Shown here: in pieces, positions 44,344-52,597 of the stretch | Layout of the letters: every line of letters begins with the position of its first letter | Numbering within the stretch: the first letter of the stretch is position 1 | Source: Thauera sp. UBA6194 | GTDB taxonomy: Bacteria; Pseudomonadota; Gammaproteobacteria; Burkholderiales; Rhodocyclaceae | NCBI GenBank assembly: GCA_002422685.1 | Contig: DITC01000056.1 | Span: 38,533 to 102,532, forward strand | Length of the DNA stretch: 64,000 bases | Direction of reading: 5' to 3' | Program-made: the position numbers and the translations under genes | Notes under the pieces: model-generated | Databases searched by the model: none | Told to the model about the DNA's origin: nothing | What the model saw: the letters and a program-made list of their open reading frames with translations, nothing else

Positions 44344-45100
44344 GGCGGAAGAGACGGAAGAAGTTGTCGGTGGTGGCCTGCTCGATGGCGGCCAGCGGCA
44401 GTTCGCGCAGGCGGGCGATTTCTTCGGCCACATGCACGACCCAGCCGGGTTCGTTGGTCTTGCCGCGGTGCGGCACGGGGGCGAGATAGGGCGAGTCGGT
44501 CTCGATCAGCAGGCGATCGAGCGGCACGCGCTTGGCGACCTCTTTAAGGTCCTTGGCGTTGCGGAAGGTGACGATGCCCGAAAACGAAATATAGAAGCCC
44601 TGCTCGAGCGCCGCCTCGGCGACCTCCCAGCGCTCGGTGAAGCAGTGCATCACGCCGCCCGCCTCGCCGGCCTGCTCCTCGCGCATCAGGCGCAGGGTGT
44701 CTTCGGCGGCGCTGCGCGTATGGATGACCAGCGGCTTGCCGGTCTCGCGCGCGGCGCGGATGTGGGTGCGAAAGCGCGCACGCTGCCACTCGGGCGCGTC
44801 CTTCTGCCAGTAGTAATCCAGCCCGGTCTCACCGATCGCCACCACCTTGGGATGCTCGGCGAGCGCGACCAGGCGGGCCACGTCGGGCTCCTCGACGCCG
44901 TCGTTGTCCGGATGCACGCCGACCGTCGCCCACAGCTGGGCGTGGCGCTCGGCCAGGCTGCGCACGCGCGGGAAATCTTCCAGCTTCACGCTGATGCACA
45001 GCGCCGTGCCGACGTCGTTGGCCGCCATGGTGGCGAGGATCTCGTCCTCGCGAGCGGCGAGATCGGGAAAATCGAGGTGACAGTGGGAATCGACGAACAT
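44324..45100 (-). CDS. TatD-family metal-dependent hydrolase
   Basis: A 258-residue TIM-barrel hydrolase. Metal ligands: HCH in FVDSHCHLDFP, Glu in AIGETGLDYYW, His in VIHTRSA and MHCFTE, and Asp in LIETDSPYLAP. Characterised TatD enzymes act as DNases or D-aminoacyl-tRNA deacylases; here it lies in the pilZ-holB-tmk neighbourhood where a tatD gene is commonly found. Start chosen at MFVDSHCHLD; upstream in-frame sequence is not conserved. Confidence 0.92.
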   Translation of the reverse strand: MFVDSHCHLDFPDLAAREDEILATMAANDVGTALCISVKLEDFPRVRSLAERHAQLWATVGVHPDNDGVEEPDVARLVALAEHPKVVAIGETGLDYYWQKDAPEWQRARFRTHIRAARETGKPLVIHTRSAAEDTLRLMREEQAGEAGGVMHCFTERWEVAEAALEQGFYISFSGIVTFRNAKDLKEVAKRVPLDRLLIETDSPYLAPVPHRGKTNEPGWVVHVAEEIARLRELPLAAIEQATTDNFFRLFRHVQKPA

Positions 45101-45180
45101 CGAGGTCCTGAGGTGATGGTGATGAAGTGCGTCGTGCGCATCGCGCGCCGCAACGGCAGCGGCTGAACCGGGCGTGCCGC

Positions 45181-45546
45181 TCAGAGCGTGTGCGTGGGGC
45201 GGGCCGAATTGAGGTGCCCGGCCAGCACCTGCTCGATACGGCTGCGCAATAACGTGCTCGACTCGTCGGCGGAAAAGTGGACGCCGATGCCCTGGGTCTT
45301 TCCACCCTGCGCACCCTGCGGGGTGATCCACGCAACCGTGCCGGCCACCGGGTGACGCGTCGGGTCGTCCATGAGTTGCAGCAGCATGAAGACTTCGTCA
45401 CCGATCTTGTAGCCCTTCGGGGTGGACACGAAGATGCCGCCGTTGACCAGGAACGGCATGTAAGCCGCGTACAGCGCGGACTTGGAGCTGATATTGAGCG
45501 ACAGCACGCTCGGACGTGCGGCGGCAGGGCGGACAGCTTCGGTCAT
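45181..45546 (-). CDS. pilZ: PilZ domain protein, type IV pilus assembly
   Basis: A 121-residue single-domain PilZ protein: LSLNISSKSALYAAYMPFLVNGGIFV, then MDDPTRHPVAGTVAWI and GIGVHFS. The classical c-di-GMP motifs (RxxxR and D/NxSxxG) are not seen, as in the pilus-assembly PilZ group that binds PilB and FimX rather than c-di-GMP. It overlaps holB by 4 bases (ATGA), the usual holB-pilZ order in beta- and gammaproteobacteria. Confidence 0.88.
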   Translation of the reverse strand: MTEAVRPAAARPSVLSLNISSKSALYAAYMPFLVNGGIFVSTPKGYKIGDEVFMLLQLMDDPTRHPVAGTVAWITPQGAQGGKTQGIGVHFSADESSTLLRSRIEQVLAGHLNSARPTHTL

Positions 45547-46598
45547 CCTCGGGCTCCGGCAGTGGCGCGGGCATAGCGCATGAGCATGTCTTCGAGCACC
45601 AGGCGCAGGCTGAGCGGATGGCGCGAGACCTTGTTGATCTGGACGAGCTCATTGTAGCAGGCGCTCGCAGCCGCCACGCTCATGCGGCTGGCGAGCGCCG
45701 CGAGCACGCCCTCCTGCGCCGGAAAGAAGCGCACCCGCCCGCCCATGCGCAGCGCACACAGGTCCGCCACCCAGCGCAGCATCCAGTCGGCGAGCTCGGG
45801 CAGGCCGAAGCCGAGCGCGATCGCGTCCTTGGACTTGAGCCAAGCCTCCCACTGCCCGGCCAGGCGCAGCACGTCGGCCGCCTGCAGCGCACCGATGTCG
45901 CGCACGAAACGCGCGAGCAGCGCACCACCACCGGCCTGCGCAAGCCTTTCCGCGGCCAGCGGCATGCCGCCGCCCAGCGCCAGCAAGGCCTGGGTGTCGC
46001 GGTCGGCGCCCGACCGCCAGTGCGCCAGCTCGGCTTCGGAGGGACGCGCAAAATGCCATTGCTGGCAGCGGCTGCGGATGGTGGGCAGCAAGCGGCGCGG
46101 GGCCGAGGACACGAGCAGGAACACGCAGCCCGCGGGCGGCTCTTCGAGCAGCTTGAGCAGGGCGTTGGCGGTAAACACGTTCATCGCCTCGGCCGGGTCG
46201 AGCACCACCACCCGGCGCGAACCATGGTGGCCGGTGATGCTGAGCGAGGCCTGCAGGTCGCGGATCTGCTCGATGACGATCTGTTCGGAGGCGGCCTTGC
46301 CGCTGGCTTCGCGCGCAGGCGCCTCGCCCTCGCCCGCCGCCTCTGCAGCCGCGTCGGCGGCCGGCACTATCCGGATGAGGTCGGGGTGGTTGCCGGTGAG
46401 CCGCCACTGGCAGGGCTCGCAGTGATCGCAGGCGTGGCCGTCGGCGCGCGGCGCATCGCACAGCAGGCGCGCGGCGAGCGCCTCGGCCAGCTCGCGCTTG
46501 CCCAGTCCCGCCGGCCCGACGAAGAGCAGCGCGTGCGGCAGACGATCGCCGAGCTCGATCACGCGCTGCCAGGTCGGCTGCAGCCAAGGGTGGATCAT
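45543..46598 (-). CDS. holB: DNA polymerase III subunit delta'
   Basis: A 351-residue clamp-loader subunit. The P-loop region reads GPAGLGKRE, with Arg in place of the usual Ser/Thr, in line with a structural rather than ATP-hydrolysing role. A zinc module is marked by CDHCEPC; ALLKLLEEPP and SRCQQW are conserved AAA+ clamp-loader segments (the latter includes the SRC motif). It overlaps tmk and pilZ by 4 bases on either side, giving tight translational coupling. Confidence 0.93.
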   Translation of the reverse strand: MIHPWLQPTWQRVIELGDRLPHALLFVGPAGLGKRELAEALAARLLCDAPRADGHACDHCEPCQWRLTGNHPDLIRIVPAADAAAEAAGEGEAPAREASGKAASEQIVIEQIRDLQASLSITGHHGSRRVVVLDPAEAMNVFTANALLKLLEEPPAGCVFLLVSSAPRRLLPTIRSRCQQWHFARPSEAELAHWRSGADRDTQALLALGGGMPLAAERLAQAGGGALLARFVRDIGALQAADVLRLAGQWEAWLKSKDAIALGFGLPELADWMLRWVADLCALRMGGRVRFFPAQEGVLAALASRMSVAAASACYNELVQINKVSRHPLSLRLVLEDMLMRYARATAGARG

Positions 46599-47242
46599 GA
46601 GAAGAACCGCTCGCGGACGATGCGCTCGATTTCGGTCCGGATACGCTCCGGGGCGCGGTCGGCGTCGATCACGCAGATGCGCCCCGGGGCGCGCCGCGCG
46701 CGCTCCAGGTAGGCTGCGCGCACGCGCTCGAAGAAGTCGCGCTGCTCGCGCTCGAAGCGGTCGGGATGAACGCCGGTCGAGGCCACGCGTGCGGCGGCGA
46801 CCGCCGGATCGAGATCGAACACCAGGGTGAGGTCGGGCTGCAGGCCGGGATGCACCCAGGCCTCGAGTGCGTCGAACTTGTCGCGAGCGAGCCCACGGCC
46901 GCCGACCTGGTAGGCGAAGGTGGCGTCCGAGAAGCGGTCGCACACCACCCAGCGCCCGGCCGCGAGCGCCGGCTCGATGCGTGCGGCAAGGTGCTCGCGG
47001 CGTGCGGCGAACATCAGCATGGCCTCGGTCTCGAGGTGCATCGGCTCGTGCAGGAGCAATTCGCGCAGGCGCTCGCCGAGCGCGGTGCCGCCGGGCTCGC
47101 GGGTCTGATCCACGTCGATGCCGGCTGCCTGCAGCAGCGCGACCGTGGCCGCGATCTGGCTGCTCTTGCCGGCGCCATCGATGCCCTCGAAGGTGATGAA
47201 GCGCCCACGCGTTGCGGGCGCCGGAGAGGTGTCTGGGTTCAT
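46595..47242 (-). CDS. tmk: Thymidylate kinase
   Basis: A 215-residue dTMP kinase that makes dTDP. P-loop FEGIDGAGKSSQ, DRF motif CDRFSDATFAYQ with the DR(Y/F) signature, and the TREPGGT segment binding dTMP. Length matches the family. It overlaps holB by 4 bases and starts 37 bases after mltG. Confidence 0.95.
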   Translation of the reverse strand: MNPDTSPAPATRGRFITFEGIDGAGKSSQIAATVALLQAAGIDVDQTREPGGTALGERLRELLLHEPMHLETEAMLMFAARREHLAARIEPALAAGRWVVCDRFSDATFAYQVGGRGLARDKFDALEAWVHPGLQPDLTLVFDLDPAVAAARVASTGVHPDRFEREQRDFFERVRAAYLERARRAPGRICVIDADRAPERIRTEIERIVRERFFS

Positions 47243-47278
47243 GGACGAAGTCGGAAGTTGAACGCGCGCGGCATGGCC

Positions 47279-48280
47279 TCAGCCGCCACGCTTGCGGATG
47301 AACTTGTTCACCGCGCGGTTGTGCTCGGCGAGATTGCGCGAAAACTCGCTGCTGCCGTCGCCACGGGCCACGAAATACAGATAATCGCTCTTTTGCGGCT
47401 GCACCGCCGCGCGCAGCGAGGCCTCGCCCGGCATCGCGATCGGCGTGGGCGGCAGGCCCGCGCGCGTGTAGGTGTTCCAGGGGTGATCGGTGTCCAGGTG
47501 CTTGCGCCGCAGGCGCCCGTCGAAGTCGGGACCGAGGCCGTAGATCACGGTGGGGTCGGTCTGCAGGCGCATGCCGATGCGCAGGCGATTGGCGAACACC
47601 GAGGCGACCAGCCCACGGTCCTCGGGGCGACCGGTCTCCTTCTCGATGATCGAGGCGAGGATCAGCGCCTCGTAGGGCGAGCTCAGCGGCGAGGCGGGGT
47701 CGCGCTCGCCCCAGACGCTTTCAAGCCGCGCCTGCATGATCTCGTGTGCGCGGCGCAGCACGGCGAGCGCGCTGCTGTGCTTGTCGAACAGATAGGTGTC
47801 CGGGAAGAACAGACCTTCGGGATGCGCGGCTTCGGCCCCGATGCGCGCGAGCAGCTCGGCGTCGCTCAGGCCGGCGCTGTCGGGCTCGAGCTCGGGGTGC
47901 GATTCCACCGCCTGGCGCACCTGGCGGAAGGTCCAGCCTTCGACCAGCACCAGCTCGCTCTGCGTGACATCGCCGTCGGAGAGCTTGAGCACGAGCTGCC
48001 ACGGCGTGACGCCCGCATGGACCTCGTAGCTGCCGGCCTGGATGCGGTGCGCGCGCTCGCCGATGCGCGCGATCAGCGCGAGCGCGCGCGCATCCACATC
48101 GACCCCGGAGCGCTCGATGATCGCGGCCGCCTGGCGCATGCCCACGCCGCGCGGAATGGTGAAGTCGACGGTTTCGGCGGCCAGCGTGAGCGGGCGATGG
48201 GCATACCACCAGCCCGCAGCGGCGACGAGGGACGCGGCCAGGACGAGGAGGACGACGAGACTGAAAAGGAGACGCTTCAT
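47279..48280 (-). CDS. mltG: Endolytic murein transglycosylase MltG (YceG)
   Basis: A 333-residue inner-membrane enzyme that cuts nascent glycan strands and sets their length. One N-terminal membrane helix, a LysM-like segment, then the YceG domain with the catalytic Glu in LASIIEKETG, LQTDPTVIYGLG, and NTYTRAGLPPTPI. The start at MKRLLF is preferred over a GTG 17 codons upstream, as it places basic residues directly before the helix. First gene of the mltG-tmk-holB-pilZ set and divergent from ygfZ. Confidence 0.95.
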   Translation of the reverse strand: MKRLLFSLVVLLVLAASLVAAAGWWYAHRPLTLAAETVDFTIPRGVGMRQAAAIIERSGVDVDARALALIARIGERAHRIQAGSYEVHAGVTPWQLVLKLSDGDVTQSELVLVEGWTFRQVRQAVESHPELEPDSAGLSDAELLARIGAEAAHPEGLFFPDTYLFDKHSSALAVLRRAHEIMQARLESVWGERDPASPLSSPYEALILASIIEKETGRPEDRGLVASVFANRLRIGMRLQTDPTVIYGLGPDFDGRLRRKHLDTDHPWNTYTRAGLPPTPIAMPGEASLRAAVQPQKSDYLYFVARGDGSSEFSRNLAEHNRAVNKFIRKRGG

Positions 48281-48341
48281 TGGCGATCGCTGAGCAAAAA
48301 TCCCTGCCGGCGCCATGGGCGACCGGCGCACGGAGGGCGCC

Positions 48342-48347
48342 TATAAT
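48342..48347 (+). promoter_or_regulatory. Probable -10 box for ygfZ
   Basis: Perfect TATAAT in the mltG-ygfZ divergent gap. It would start a transcript near 48354, leaving an untranslated leader of about 94 bases. No good -35 is present. Confidence 0.5.
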
Positions 48348-48447
48348 ACTGCATCGCATGCGCGGCCCGTCCCCGGCGCGCCGCGGCACCCCACCCCGAC
48401 GCAAGCCTCCTGCCCCGCCCCTGACTCGACTCGACATCAAACAGACC

Positions 48448-49482
48448 ATGACAGCCTGGACCGACCACCTCGCCCGCCTGGGCGCCACCCTGGGTGACGA
48501 CACCCGCTCCGTTTCCTTCTCCGACGCCGCTGCCGAGGCCCGCGCCGCCGCCGGCACCATCGCCGTGCCGCTGCTGCACCTGGGCACGATCCGCTCGGTC
48601 GGACCGGACTCCGCGGTCTTTCTGCACAACCTGGTGTCCAACGAGGTCAAGAAGCTGCCCGCGGACGGGGCCGAATGGAACAGCTTCAACTCGCCCAAGG
48701 GCCGCATGATCGCGAGCTTCCTGCTCTGGTCCGAAGCCGAAGGCCACGCCTTCGCGCTGTCGGCCGACATCCTGCCCGCCTTCCTGAAAAAGTTTTCGAT
48801 GTACGTGCTGCGCAGCAAGGTCAAGCTCTCGGACGCGAGCGCCGAGTGCGCACTGATCGGCCTCGCCGGGCCGCAGGCCGCAGCCGCCGCGCAGGCCGCC
48901 GGCGCCGAGCTGCCCGCGGCCGACATGCAACAGACGATCAACGCCGCCGGGCTGCGCTGCATCCGCCTCGGCCAGACGCGCTACATCCTGGTCGCACCGG
49001 TCGAGGCCGCCGCCGGCGCCTTCGATGCCGCGCTCGCGGCCGGTGCGACCGCGGCCGGCACCGCCGCCTGGCAGCTCACGATGATCCGCGCCGGCGTGCC
49101 GCTGATCACCGCCCCGACGCAGGAAGAGTTCGTGCCGCAGATGCTCAACTTCGAGCTCATCGGCGGGGTGAATTTCCACAAGGGCTGCTACCCCGGCCAG
49201 GAGATCGTGGCGCGCACCCAGTACCTCGGCAAACTCAAGAAGCGCACCTACCGCGTGAGCCTGCCCGCCGGCGCGACGGCCGCGCCGGGCACCGACCTGT
49301 ACGCGCCCGACTTCGGCGAGCAGTCCGCAGGCAAGCTGGTCAATGTGGCCGCGGACGCGGACGGCGGCTTCGAGGCGCTGGCGGTGCTCCAGTGCAGCAG
49401 CGCCGATGCGGGCCAGATCCACGTCGGCGCGCCGGACGGCCCGCGCGCACAGGTGCTCGACCTGCCCTACGCGCTGGGCTGA
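48448..49482 (+). CDS. ygfZ: Folate-binding protein YgfZ
   Basis: A 344-residue tetrahydrofolate-binding protein of the GcvT-like fold, used in iron-sulfur cluster assembly and repair. The signature K-G-C-Y-x-G-Q-E is present in FHKGCYPGQEIVART, with its essential Cys. No signal peptide. Start chosen at MTAWTDHLARLG; upstream in-frame sequence is Pro/Arg-rich and unlike the family. It is divergent from mltG. Confidence 0.95.
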   Translation: MTAWTDHLARLGATLGDDTRSVSFSDAAAEARAAAGTIAVPLLHLGTIRSVGPDSAVFLHNLVSNEVKKLPADGAEWNSFNSPKGRMIASFLLWSEAEGHAFALSADILPAFLKKFSMYVLRSKVKLSDASAECALIGLAGPQAAAAAQAAGAELPAADMQQTINAAGLRCIRLGQTRYILVAPVEAAAGAFDAALAAGATAAGTAAWQLTMIRAGVPLITAPTQEEFVPQMLNFELIGGVNFHKGCYPGQEIVARTQYLGKLKKRTYRVSLPAGATAAPGTDLYAPDFGEQSAGKLVNVAADADGGFEALAVLQCSSADAGQIHVGAPDGPRAQVLDLPYALG

Positions 49483-49497
49483 GCGCCGCGCTCCGCG

Positions 49498-50298
49498 ATG
49501 TGCCTGGTCGTCTTCGCATGGCGCGTTCATCCGCGCTATCCGCTGGTGCTGGCCGCCAACCGTGACGAGTTTCTCGCCCGGCCGGCGGCGCCCGCGCACT
49601 GGTGGACCGATGCGCCCGAACTGCTCGCCGGGCGCGACCTCGAAGCCGGCGGCAGCTGGATGGGGCTCAGCCGCGGCGGACGCTTCGCCGCGCTGACCAA
49701 CTACCGCGACCCGTGCCGCCACCTCGCCGGCGCGCCGTCGCGCGGTGCGCTCGTGCGCAGCGCACTCGAGGACGCGCGCGACGCGGCCAGTTGTCTGCAC
49801 GATCTGGCCGCGCATGCCAAGCCTTACGCCGCGTTCAACCTGCTCGTCGGCGACGGCGAGCGGCTCGGCGTGCTCGAGAGCACGACCGGCAGCGTGCACA
49901 TGCTGAGGCCCGGCGTGTATGGCCTGTCGAACCACCTGCTCGACACCCCCTGGCCAAAGCTCGTGAAGGCGCGCGCCGGCCTCGCGCAGCAGCTCGCAGG
50001 CCTTGCCACGGGCACCGACGCACATGCCGCAGGCAGCGAAGACGCCCTGGTCGACGCGCTGCTGGCCCTGATGCGCGACCCCACGCCCGCGGCCGATCCG
50101 CACCTGCCCGCAACCGGCGTGAGCCTGGAGTGGGAACGCTGGCTGTCATCGGCCTTCATCCGCGCGCCGGGCTACGGCACGCGCTGCAGCAGCGTGGTGC
50201 TGCGCGACCACACCGCGCACACGCGCTTCGTGGAGTGGACCTGGGACGCGCACGGCGAGCTGCGCAGCCAGGTCGAGCACCGCTTCAGGCCGGGCTAA
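49498..50298 (+). CDS. NRDE (TANGO2-like) family protein
   Basis: A 266-residue NRDE/DUF833 protein. The name motif is near the N-terminus (LAANRDEFLARP), which starts with Cys2 (MCLVVFAW), a nucleophile-like position in the family. GGSWMGLSRGGRFAALTNYR is the second conserved block. TANGO2 relatives have been linked to haem and acyl-CoA handling; the bacterial role is open. It follows ygfZ by 15 bases. Its stop overlaps the stop of the convergent acetyltransferase gene by 4 bases. Confidence 0.88.
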   Translation: MCLVVFAWRVHPRYPLVLAANRDEFLARPAAPAHWWTDAPELLAGRDLEAGGSWMGLSRGGRFAALTNYRDPCRHLAGAPSRGALVRSALEDARDAASCLHDLAAHAKPYAAFNLLVGDGERLGVLESTTGSVHMLRPGVYGLSNHLLDTPWPKLVKARAGLAQQLAGLATGTDAHAAGSEDALVDALLALMRDPTPAADPHLPATGVSLEWERWLSSAFIRAPGYGTRCSSVVLRDHTAHTRFVEWTWDAHGELRSQVEHRFRPG

Positions 50299-50774
50299 AG
50301 CGCGCGCTGCATGGCGCGGTGGGCGATGCCCGCCTCCATGAACACCTCGCCGTGCTCGACGAAACCGTGGCGGCGATAGAAGTCGAGCGCATGCACCTGC
50401 GCATTGAGCGCCACTTCGGTGAGCCCGTGCCGTGCGGCCTCTTCGACCAGCGCCTCGAGCACCGCGCCGCCGACGCCCTGGTCGCGCATCGGCGCGAGCA
50501 CCGCCATGCGGCCGATGTGGCCGTCGGGCAGCAGACGGCCGGTGGCCACCACCGCAGCGCTGCGGTCGCGGGCGATCGCATGCCGGCTGAGCGCATCGAA
50601 TGCATCGCGCTCGATCTCTTCGGGCACGCCCTGCTCTTCCACGAACACCGTCATCCTCACCGGCATCACCAGCGGCGCGGCGGTCGCCCAGTCCGCGATC
50701 TCGACGCGCACGTCACCGAGCGCGCCCGCCTGGGCACGGCGCAGCGCCGCCGACTGCATTTCAGCCTCGTTCAT
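50295..50774 (-). CDS. GNAT-family N-acetyltransferase
   Basis: A 159-residue GNAT enzyme. VFVEEQGVPEEIERD is typical of the YjgM/ElaA-like GNATs, and MAVLAPMRDQGVGGAVLEAL is the acetyl-CoA-binding motif A. Substrate unknown. Its start overlaps the L,D-transpeptidase stop by 4 bases (ATGA), so the two are co-translated. Confidence 0.88.
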   Translation of the reverse strand: MNEAEMQSAALRRAQAGALGDVRVEIADWATAAPLVMPVRMTVFVEEQGVPEEIERDAFDALSRHAIARDRSAAVVATGRLLPDGHIGRMAVLAPMRDQGVGGAVLEALVEEAARHGLTEVALNAQVHALDFYRRHGFVEHGEVFMEAGIAHRAMQRAL

Positions 50775-51250
50775 TCCACGATCTCCACCACCGTACCCAC
50801 GGGCAGCAAGGCGAACAACTCGATGACGTCGCGGTTGCGCATGCGCACGCAGCCGTGCGAACGCGGCGTGCCCATCGGCTGGTCGTCGCCGGTGCCGTGG
50901 ATGTAGATGTAGCGCCGCATCGAATCGACCGCGCCCCCCCGATTGCGCCCGGGCTCCTCGCCGCACAGCCACAGGATGCGGGTGAGCACCCAGTCCCTGC
51001 CCGGGTGCGCCGCGGCGAAGGCTCCGCTCCACAGCGCGCCGGTCGGCCGGCGGCCGCGGAACACGGCGCCATAAGGCGCGCCGGCGCCGATCTTGGCGCG
51101 GATGCGATGGCGCCCGCGCGGCGTGCACAAGCTGCCACTCGCCTCGCCCGCGCCGTTTGCGGCGGTCGACACCGGGTAGCGGCGAATGCAGGCGCCATCG
51201 TCGGCGAAGACCGACAGCTGCTGCGCCGCGATATCCACGCGCACCCGCAT
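50771..51250 (-). CDS. L,D-transpeptidase catalytic-domain (YkuD) protein
   Basis: A 159-residue YkuD-domain protein. The catalytic motif HGTG...SHGCVRM is complete, with the nucleophile Cys. Unlike secreted L,D-transpeptidases it has no visible signal peptide. The start (MRVRVDIAAQQLSVF) follows directly on the tadA stop. Small YkuD proteins of this kind are common but their targets are unclear; peptidoglycan cross-linking would need export by another route. Confidence 0.85.
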   Translation of the reverse strand: MRVRVDIAAQQLSVFADDGACIRRYPVSTAANGAGEASGSLCTPRGRHRIRAKIGAGAPYGAVFRGRRPTGALWSGAFAAAHPGRDWVLTRILWLCGEEPGRNRGGAVDSMRRYIYIHGTGDDQPMGTPRSHGCVRMRNRDVIELFALLPVGTVVEIVE

Positions 51251-51715
51251 TCAGGCCACCAGAGTCTTGCCGCGGCGTGCGGCAAAAAAGCCCGACAGCA
51301 TGCGCCCGCACTCGTCGGCGAGCAGCCCGCCTTCGATGCTGGCGTGATGATTGAGCCGGGCCTCGGCGAAGAGATCCACCACGCTACCGGCTGCGCCGGT
51401 CTTGGGGTCGCGCGCGCCGAACACCACGCGCGCCACGCGCGCATGCATGATCGCGCCGGAGCACATCACGCAGGGCTCCAGGGTCACGTAGAGCTCGCAG
51501 CCGGGCAGGCGATAGTTGCCGAGGCGGGCCGCGGCGTCGCGCAACGCCATGATCTCGGCGTGAGCCGTGGGGTCGTGACGACCGATCGGCTGGTTGAAAC
51601 CGCGCCCGACAATCTCGCCATCGAGCACCACCACCGCACCCACCGGCACCTCGTCGCAGGCCCCCGCCGCGCGCGCCTGCTCGAGCGCGGCGCGCATGTA
51701 GTCTTCGTCGTTCAT
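51251..51715 (-). CDS. tadA: tRNA adenosine(34) deaminase TadA
   Basis: A 154-residue zinc deaminase that makes inosine at the wobble base of tRNA-Arg(ACG). Zinc and proton-shuttle residues are in AHAEIMAL and LEPCVMCSGAI, with NYRLPGCELYVT between. Length fits. First gene of tadA-ldt-GNAT on the minus strand; no gap to the transpeptidase gene. Confidence 0.93.
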   Translation of the reverse strand: MNDEDYMRAALEQARAAGACDEVPVGAVVVLDGEIVGRGFNQPIGRHDPTAHAEIMALRDAAARLGNYRLPGCELYVTLEPCVMCSGAIMHARVARVVFGARDPKTGAAGSVVDLFAEARLNHHASIEGGLLADECGRMLSGFFAARRGKTLVA

Positions 51716-51833
51716 GAGCTCTGGTCGCTATTCGAGGCTGGAATTCTAGCCCGAAGCGGCCGCCGACAGCCGCAGCCGACACACTTCGCCGCCTGCCCGG
51801 CACCAGGCTTGTCCCGACCCAGCCGGCTTGGGC

Positions 51834-51839
51834 TAAAAT
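51834..51839 (+). promoter_or_regulatory. Possible -10 box for xpt
   Basis: TAAAAT on the plus strand. The best -35 candidate, TTGTCC at 51809-51814, has a long 19-base spacer. The transcript would start near 51846, just before the leader hairpin. Confidence 0.4.
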
Positions 51840-51849
51840 TTGCGCAATC

Positions 51850-51872
51850 CGCCCCGGCAGAGGGGCGTTTTT
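51850..51872 (+). terminator. Terminator-like hairpin in the xpt leader
   Basis: Perfect 6-bp GC stem CGCCCC/GGGGCG (51850-51855, 51862-51867) with a 6-base loop, followed by five Ts: the form of an intrinsic terminator, but only 18 bases before the xpt start codon. Its right arm can instead pair downstream (GAGGGG at 51860-51865 with CCCCTC at 51883-51888), so this may be an attenuator. Confidence 0.5.
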
Positions 51873-51889
51873 CGTTTACGGACCCCTCC

Positions 51890-52492
51890 ATGCTCGCCGA
51901 CCCGCAACTCATCCGCCCCTACGCACCACTCGTGCGCCGCATCGAAGCCGAAGCCACCGTCATCGGCGACCAGATCCTCAAGATCGATCACTTCCTCAAT
52001 CACCGCATCGAGCCCGCCTTCATCACCGAGATGGGCAACGAGCTCGCGAAGCGGCTGGCGCAGTTCGAGCCCACCGTGGTGCTGACCGCCGAAGCCAGCG
52101 GCATCGCCCCGGGCCTGGTGGTGGCCCAGGCGCTGAACGTGCCGCTGGTGTATGCAAAAAAATACGCGCCCGAAGTCGAATCGCCCGCGATCGCACGCGT
52201 GATCCCCTCGCCCACCAAGGGCGGCGAGACCAAGCTCGTGCTTTCGCAGCGCTACCTCGTCCCCACCGACCGCGTCGTCATCGTCGACGACTTCCTCTCC
52301 AATGGCCGCACCGCGGTGGCCCTTGTGGAGATGGCGCGCGAAGCGGGCGCCCAGGTGCTGGCTGCGAGCTTCATCGTCGAAAAACGCTTCAAGAAAGGCC
52401 ATGCCACCGTCGAGGCGCTCGGCGTGCCGGTGTGCACCCTGGCCCAGGTGGAAGCGCTGGAAAACGGCCGGGTCGTCCTCACCCAGCCCTGA
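51890..52492 (+). CDS. xpt: Xanthine phosphoribosyltransferase
   Basis: A 200-residue purine salvage enzyme that turns xanthine and PRPP into XMP. The PRPP-binding loop is VVIVDDFLSNGRTAVALV; LKIDHFLNHRIEP near the N-terminus and VYAKKYAPE match Xpt. Length fits the Bacillus enzyme. No good ribosome site precedes the ATG; the bases there can be held in a leader hairpin. It stands alone, divergent from tadA. Confidence 0.92.
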   Translation: MLADPQLIRPYAPLVRRIEAEATVIGDQILKIDHFLNHRIEPAFITEMGNELAKRLAQFEPTVVLTAEASGIAPGLVVAQALNVPLVYAKKYAPEVESPAIARVIPSPTKGGETKLVLSQRYLVPTDRVVIVDDFLSNGRTAVALVEMAREAGAQVLAASFIVEKRFKKGHATVEALGVPVCTLAQVEALENGRVVLTQP

Positions 52493-52597
52493 GCCGGCGC
52501 GCGGCGCGCATTGTCGACGCGAAGCGTGGGATATGCACGCGCGCGCGTGGCGCCGCCTCACTAAACTGCGCTTTTCAACTGCACCCGGACCTCGGTC

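Noticed and set aside
51841..51889. Purine (guanine) riboswitch before xpt
   Set aside because: The leader is under 50 bases and has none of the three-helix junction conserved in purine riboswitches.
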